Shown here in pieces: positions 59,970-64,000 of a DNA stretch of 64,000 nt. The position numbers and the translations under genes are program-made. The notes below the pieces were generated by a model. That model was given only the letters and a program-made list of their open reading frames with translations. It was not told where the DNA came from and made no database searches. Source of the stretch: Natronococcus amylolyticus DSM 10524 (GTDB lineage Archaea > Halobacteriota > Halobacteria > Halobacteriales > Natrialbaceae); assembly GCF_000337675.1 (NCBI RefSeq), contig NZ_AOIB01000027.1:1-64000 (forward strand). The letters are read 5' to 3'. Each line of letters begins with the position of its first letter. The stretch's first letter is position 1.

Positions 59970-60209
59970 ATGACTGACGACGTCAGGATCTATGAGTGTC
60001 CGTCACCCGACTGCTCGAGGACGTTCGGGGCGATAAAAGAGTTTACCGAGCATATCGACACCGAGCACGCCGGCGAGTACCAGCGCGATGACTGGCCCGA
60101 CACACCGGCCGGCCGGCAGGCGCGTCGCGATCGAAAAATGGCGACGAGGAGTGACGACCAGCTTATAAATCATAAAATCGTAGTAGACGACTCGACTGAT
60201 TCGACTTGA
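59970..60209 (+). CDS. C2H2 zinc-finger protein (79 aa)
   Basis: A 79-residue protein with CPSPDCSRTFGAIKEFTEHI followed by DTEH (CX4CX12HX4H, about residues 10-34) and a basic tail, the usual form of single C2H2 fingers in haloarchaeal viruses and plasmids. It is probably a DNA-binding regulator. The repeat at 59881 lies in its promoter region. Confidence 0.85.
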   Translation: MTDDVRIYECPSPDCSRTFGAIKEFTEHIDTEHAGEYQRDDWPDTPAGRQARRDRKMATRSDDQLINHKIVVDDSTDST

Positions 60210-60220
60210 GGTGAATTCGA

Positions 60221-60685
60221 CTATAGATTTCTGCCGTCTGCCAGCCCCATTCGGTAACAGTCTATAGCCATCTCTACTGCGCGTTCGAATGAAACGACGT
60301 TTTGGCTTGTTTCCCGCAGCTCCGGCACGGATTCGCGACTGTCGTCGCTCTCGGAGAGGTCAACGATATAGGGCAGAGACGAATCAATTTCGCCCTCCTC
60401 GCGATCCTCATAATACGTCTTCAGCTTCCCGTGTGCAGCTTTAATCTGGCCGATTGTGCGTTCATCGTCGAGCCCATCATTGAACTCCTCTGGTGGAATC
60501 CCCATGTGCCTTTTGTAGATTTTTTGGTACGTAGTCCTCGAGAATTGATGGTTTTCAGCCCAATCTACGAACGTGGTTTGTGCATCCCATTCTTCCTCCA
60601 TTTCTTTGGCTTCGCTCTCCCAGTTTTGATTTGTGAAGTTGCAATCGCGGATCACAAGCGAGTCAGCAGTCTTGTCGTTGCCCAT
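60221..60685 (-). CDS. Hypothetical protein (154 aa)
   Basis: A 154-residue protein starting MGNDKTADSLVIRDCNFTNQ. A helical centre (SRTTYQKIYKRHMGIPPEEF) and an acidic C-terminal part; it may contain an HTH-like segment at about 45-65. Codon usage is less GC-biased than in the core genes. No family recognised. Confidence 0.6.
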   Translation of the reverse strand: MGNDKTADSLVIRDCNFTNQNWESEAKEMEEEWDAQTTFVDWAENHQFSRTTYQKIYKRHMGIPPEEFNDGLDDERTIGQIKAAHGKLKTYYEDREEGEIDSSLPYIVDLSESDDSRESVPELRETSQNVVSFERAVEMAIDCYRMGLADGRNL

Positions 60686-61081
60686 TCTCGATCCCTGATT
60701 GAATAGCTCATATCATAAGTGTTGTGGTGAAGCCCTTCTATAGGACTTATGCGCTATTATTGCAGCCCTATCGGGAAAAACATGTTCGTCCCTGTGGTCT
60801 TTTGATCTCGGTATGCTGGTAAGGCGAAGAACATGTACTCGTCGACCTGCGCTGTGTATCTCGCACGGCGCTACAAGCATCATATGGAATTGGCAGGTAC
60901 TCCAGCGGTCAGTACGCATGCTGCATGTAACGGAATCCAGAGAAGCCCCTGTCTCTGGTAAAGCGTCGACACCAATGTTGTGTGTTATACCTTCAGACGA
61001 GCGTCGTAGTTCACCACAAACTGCGACGTTGACCGACCAATTTACCCATCTCGCTTATAAACTACGTCACTCATAGAATCC
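60686..61081. other. Gene-free gap with promoters only
   Basis: This 396-bp stretch holds the promoter of the 60685 gene on the left and that of the integrase gene on the right (CTTATAAAC, 61050-61058, about 28 bp before the ATG). An 87-codon frame at 60813 shows no coding bias. I see no tRNA or repeat. Confidence 0.6.
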
Positions 61082-61699
61082 ATGCCAAGCAATCCCGACG
61101 TTGAGCACTCTGATGAGTTCAGCCGGGCCCGAACGTGGCTCAAGCCGAATCAGGTTGAACGGCTTCGAGATGTCTGCCTATCTGACGCCGTCGCACCCTA
61201 CCTTCAGGACCGGAATGAGACGATCGTCGCACTGCTCTATGATGCTGGCCTTCGCGCCGGCGAGCTGTGCGCTCTCGAAGTAAATCACCTCAATCTCGAA
61301 AACGGAACCGTCTATCTTCCGAGTGCGATCCAAAAAGGCTCACCACCGCCAGCGACTCTCGAACTCAAGCCTGAGACGGTTCGACTACTCCATCGATATC
61401 TTCGGGACCGATGGAAGGATACTCCTGCCCTCTTTCCTACCCGCTCAAGCGACCGGATCACGACACGATCCCTACAGCGGCTCATAGAAAAACTCGCTGT
61501 CGAAGCGAACGTGCGGCCGCTGCTCGCAGATGGCGGTATAGGAGAGCCGACGGACGCTACTCCGCACACGCTTCGGCACTCTGTGGCGTATCGAATCATC
61601 CAGATCGACGGTGGTCGGCTCGAGGACGTACAACTTCGACTCCGTCACGCGAATAGACAAACCACGGATCAAATCTATAGCCATTTGATCCCTCGATAA
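61082..61699 (+). CDS. XerC/D-like tyrosine recombinase, short form
   Basis: This 205-residue catalytic-domain recombinase has all six active-site positions: Arg in LLYDAGLRAGELC, Lys in AIQKGSPPPAT, HTLRHSVAYR (HxxR), RLRHANRQTT (His) and the nucleophile Tyr in DQIYSHLIPR. It lacks the N-terminal core-binding domain, like the short recombinases of archaeal viruses and casposon-like elements. It lies at the right edge of the island, opposite the longer integrase at 50175, and may act in a separate inversion or excision reaction. Confidence 0.92.
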   Translation: MPSNPDVEHSDEFSRARTWLKPNQVERLRDVCLSDAVAPYLQDRNETIVALLYDAGLRAGELCALEVNHLNLENGTVYLPSAIQKGSPPPATLELKPETVRLLHRYLRDRWKDTPALFPTRSSDRITTRSLQRLIEKLAVEANVRPLLADGGIGEPTDATPHTLRHSVAYRIIQIDGGRLEDVQLRLRHANRQTTDQIYSHLIPR

Positions 61700-61835
61700 C
61701 CTGTAAGAGAGGGTTCCATGGATCGATTTTCATAGATCTGTTTTCCATTACCCCTTTCAGTGAACCAGGCCGACAGTAGGTGTCCGATTCAGGACAGTAT
61801 AAAAGTTTAAATGAAATAGTTGGTGATTTGATATC

Positions 61836-62570
61836 GTGTCCCTCCACTTAACGAATGCAGTACGTGGCGGAATCGATCGGGCAACGACCCGAACTGGTGG
61901 CATACTGTTCGGTGTATTAATCGTCCTGCAGTTGCTAACGATCGCGTCGTTCAACACCCTTCTGGCATCTGTTGCCCCACCTGAAGCGATGGAACAGTTC
62001 GGACTTATTTTACCGATTTCGGGTTCGGTCGCCGGCATCTTGCTCCTCGGGACGTATCTAGTAATGGCTGTGTACTTCGTGGTCGTTGCGCGAGCTTTCG
62101 CTCGCCCAGCACACAAGCTGTCGTCGATCCCAAGCGAACTTTACAGCCGGCGAATCGGGCGAGCCACGCTTTCAATGATCGTTGCAGGAATTATCGTATT
62201 CGTCTCGATTATGATCGGGTTCTTCTTATTGATTATACCAGGGATCTTCCTCTCGGTTTGTTTCCTGTTCTTCCTGTTCGTGATTGGCGTTGAGGATCGT
62301 GGCGTCATCGCCAGCCTCAGAGAAAGCTGGGATCTCTCACGAGGGAATCGTCTTAAATTGGCTGTGGTCGTGGTCTTCCTCGGAGCTATCGGTGCCAGTA
62401 TCGGGATGATCGGGGCAATCTTCGAACTGATCGGCGTGCCTGTTGCTGGTGACCTTCTCTCTATTCTTGTGAACGCTGTCCTGTTCATTTTCATCTATGG
62501 CCTGCTGGCAGACGCTTACCTCCAACTCTCGGGGGAAAGTGAGAGAAAGGGAGTCTCTGACGCACTATAA
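61836..62570 (+). CDS. Conserved membrane protein (DUF7847-like), GTG start
   Basis: This 244-residue protein has about six TMs (first LFGVLIVLQLLTIASF) and a SLRESWDLSRGNRLKL loop typical of haloarchaeal DUF7847-type proteins (from memory, not verified). TATAAAAGTTTAAAT (61799-61813) before the GTG supports leaderless transcription. Function unknown. Confidence 0.8.
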   Translation: MSLHLTNAVRGGIDRATTRTGGILFGVLIVLQLLTIASFNTLLASVAPPEAMEQFGLILPISGSVAGILLLGTYLVMAVYFVVVARAFARPAHKLSSIPSELYSRRIGRATLSMIVAGIIVFVSIMIGFFLLIIPGIFLSVCFLFFLFVIGVEDRGVIASLRESWDLSRGNRLKLAVVVVFLGAIGASIGMIGAIFELIGVPVAGDLLSILVNAVLFIFIYGLLADAYLQLSGESERKGVSDAL

Positions 62571-62646
62571 CCACCAATCTACGCGCGATTTTCGAGGGAA
62601 AGGATGAAATCAATTCGCAGGTAGATTATGACCTCCTCAGAAACGA

Positions 62647-63114
62647 CTATGCTTCTGATCCGAGCGGGTGCGTTCGATCAATTCGATTGTTAATCCACTC
62701 GCCAATGAAACCACCGATTGATCCGATTACCACCATTACAACCGTCAGAATGCCGAAGGTGACCACACCCGCCCCAACTGAAGAGACGACCATCAGCCAA
62801 GAGTCACCGACAGCATCCACAAGGATTGAATGGCCCCACCAGTCAACGACTGTCGCTCCACTCTGCCAGAAGAGAATAGGGATTCCTCCAGTTAGCCCGG
62901 TTACCATGCCTGCATGGGTTCCTTTGATTGGCTGTGACTGGTATAGATACCCTGAAATTATGCATACAACGAACAATGGCATTGCTTGAACGGGATCAGG
63001 CGTGAGTACCCAATTAACCCCGAAAGTAAATGGAATCGAAATAATTCCGAGGAGGGCTGCTGTGCGAAACTGCCCGAAATTTGTGTTCTTGCTGGATCTG
63101 AGGAGTGAGGTCAT
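62647..63114 (-). CDS. Four-TM membrane protein (DUF5518-like)
   Basis: This 155-residue protein has four or five TMs and glycine-rich turns (GMVTGLTGGIPILFWQSG; VTFGILTVVMVVIGSIGGFI). From memory it resembles DUF5518 proteins of haloarchaea; this was not verified. No catalytic residues. Monocistronic. Confidence 0.75.
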   Translation of the reverse strand: MTSLLRSSKNTNFGQFRTAALLGIISIPFTFGVNWVLTPDPVQAMPLFVVCIISGYLYQSQPIKGTHAGMVTGLTGGIPILFWQSGATVVDWWGHSILVDAVGDSWLMVVSSVGAGVVTFGILTVVMVVIGSIGGFIGEWINNRIDRTHPLGSEA

Positions 63115-63421
63115 GTTTGTTCATCCACCAGTTCGTCCTACTGACACAAACATATTTCTCCCCTCAGGTGAGCTATTTTCAGGCTGAACGATATGTGCTT
63201 CACCTCCACGTAACGCTAGCAAATATCTAGAAGCAGGACGTGATTCGAGCGACAACCTATGCCTGCATTAGCGCCCCGAGTTGCGCAGAATGCTAGCGAA
63301 CAGAGAAGTCGGTTGTCCCACGGATTCACAACCAGAGTGGATAAGCAACTTCACATCAATTCCGGAAAAGTCATTGAGACTAGTGGCCAAAATCGTTTTT
63401 GTGGTGTGCGGTCAGCACCTC
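63115..63421. other. Intergenic region without identified features
   Basis: This 307-bp AT-richer gap separates two minus-strand genes. It contains an open 73-codon frame on the plus strand without coding bias. I see no repeats, RNA genes or promoter beyond that of the 63114 gene (AATATATTT-like stretch). Confidence 0.5.
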
Positions 63422-63616
63422 TCAAAACTCGGGTTCAAAGAGGTCCTCAATCGAGCAGTCGAAATATCGGGCAAGTTTGAACGCTAATTCCAGTGATGGG
63501 TTATATTTCGACTTCTCGATCGCGTAGATCGTCTGCCGACTTACATCAACAGCTGCAGCGAGTTCTTGCTGGGTGATTTCCTCTTCGGCACGTTTGACCC
63601 GGAGATTGTTGTCCAT
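63422..63616 (-). CDS. Xre-family helix-turn-helix regulator (64 aa)
   Basis: A 64-residue Xre/Cro HTH protein: MDNNLRVKRAEEEITQQELA then VDVSRQTIYAIEKSKYNPSL and FDCSIEDLFEPEF. The pattern (TQxELAxxVxVSRQTIxxIExxKYxPSL) is the one found next to DUF2178 membrane proteins, and the adjacent gene fits. Together they are often thought to form a membrane-coupled regulator. The start at 63616 is preferred over the upstream ATG at 63655. Confidence 0.9.
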   Translation of the reverse strand: MDNNLRVKRAEEEITQQELAAAVDVSRQTIYAIEKSKYNPSLELAFKLARYFDCSIEDLFEPEF

Positions 63617-63623
63617 CAGTGCG

Positions 63624-64000
63624 TTACAACCGTTGGTGGATCTCTGTCCCTCCAAGTATTACAAATACCGTCATGATCGCGATCAACGCAAGGTAATCAA
63701 GTTCAGTCGGCGCTACACTATCTGTTGCTGCGTAGCCCGTGTAGATCACAACAATTGAGACTAACAACGTGATTCCAGTGCCAGTGAAAGCGAGATCGAT
63801 ATTCTGAACGTCGCGTTCGTCAACCACACCAGATGTTCCCTTCTGCGTCTGGACGTAGTAGCCTAGATTTCCTCCCAGAACGACTGCAGCAGGTGTCACT
63901 AAGAGACCTGTAACGGTGGGATTGGCGAACGGACTTCCTATAATCATACCCAATACCGGCAATAGAAGTGCGGAAGCAAGGAACAACAGGAGATTGTACT
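63624..64000 (-). CDS. DUF2178-like membrane protein, 5' end off the window
   Basis: At least 125 residues with three or four TMs (SPFANPTVTGLLVTPAAVVL; IALMTV-type last helix) read leftward and stay open to the window edge; TTG at 63986 is only an internal option. Partner of the Xre regulator 7 bp downstream. Function unknown. Confidence 0.75.
   Translation of the reverse strand, partial: YNLLLFLASALLLPVLGMIIGSPFANPTVTGLLVTPAAVVLGGNLGYYVQTQKGTSGVVDERDVQNIDLAFTGTGITLLVSIVVIYTGYAATDSVAPTELDYLALIAIMTVFVILGGTEIHQRL

Noticed and set aside
60813-61076. 87-codon frame upstream of the right integrase gene
   Set aside because: No third-position bias, no start context and Arg/Ser/Cys-rich composition; it overlaps the integrase promoter region.

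Overview
The window is haloarchaeal chromosomal DNA. It is GC-rich, its proteins are very acidic (Asp/Glu-rich), many genes have archaeal TATA boxes about 25-35 bp before leaderless starts, secreted proteins carry twin-arginine signals, and it encodes archaea-type enzymes: pantoate kinase with phosphopantothenate synthetase, Elp3, an Lhr helicase, Orc1/Cdc6 and archaeal AspRS/TyrRS. A Natrialbales-type haloarchaeon (Natrinema, Haloterrigena and relatives) is my best guess from gene content; this was not tested. The first 15 bases are not genomic: they match the end of the Nextera/Tn5 mosaic-end adapter, so the window begins at an untrimmed contig end.

Region 1 (0-15.6 kb) is mostly housekeeping: a TrmB-like regulator overlapping an RND/MMPL exporter with three huge coiled-coil repeats, an MBL hydrolase, a Zn alcohol dehydrogenase, a Tat-exported papain-like protein, Lhr, a wHTH regulator, Sir2, a P450, a cupin and aspS. 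Just after aspS lie echoes of its own C-terminal codons inside strong hairpins.

Region 2 (15.8-30.8 kb) is a monovalent-cation and solute transport block. It holds a two-TM channel with RCK domains, divergent from an Lrp-type regulator fused to an RCK_C ligand domain; an APC permease with two fused UspA domains; and two convergent pairs of CPA2 antiporters. In each pair the genes overlap by 8 nt. The pairs are separated by scars: a duplicated antiporter tail and a dead IS6-type transposase.

Region 3 (30.9-49.4 kb) is core metabolism: pantoate kinase plus phosphopantothenate synthetase (CoA), tyrS, birA, UspA, elp3, a DHH/OB/S1 protein whose metal-binding motifs look degraded, UPF0173, OsmC, gamma-carbonic anhydrase, the biotin ECF transporter bioY-bioM-bioN and an AI-2E-type permease. 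It includes a stretch of relics with a 48-bp tandem repeat.

Region 4 (about 49.5-61.7 kb) is an accessory island of small genes in tight overlapping operons, framed by two different tyrosine recombinases. It has a PhiH1-repressor-like wHTH gene, an Orc1/Cdc6 paralogue flanked by CTTGNAATTCCGAAT repeats, a 261-bp MITE with about 65-bp inverted ends and a TTGA target duplication, Tat-exported acidic surface proteins, and a divergent operon pair (57.5-59.9 kb) flanked at both ends by the same inverted repeat (TTAACCAACG...GTTGGTTAA). Part of that module is decaying. Region 5 (61.7-64 kb) is AT-richer, with small membrane proteins and an Xre regulator/DUF2178-like pair running off the window.
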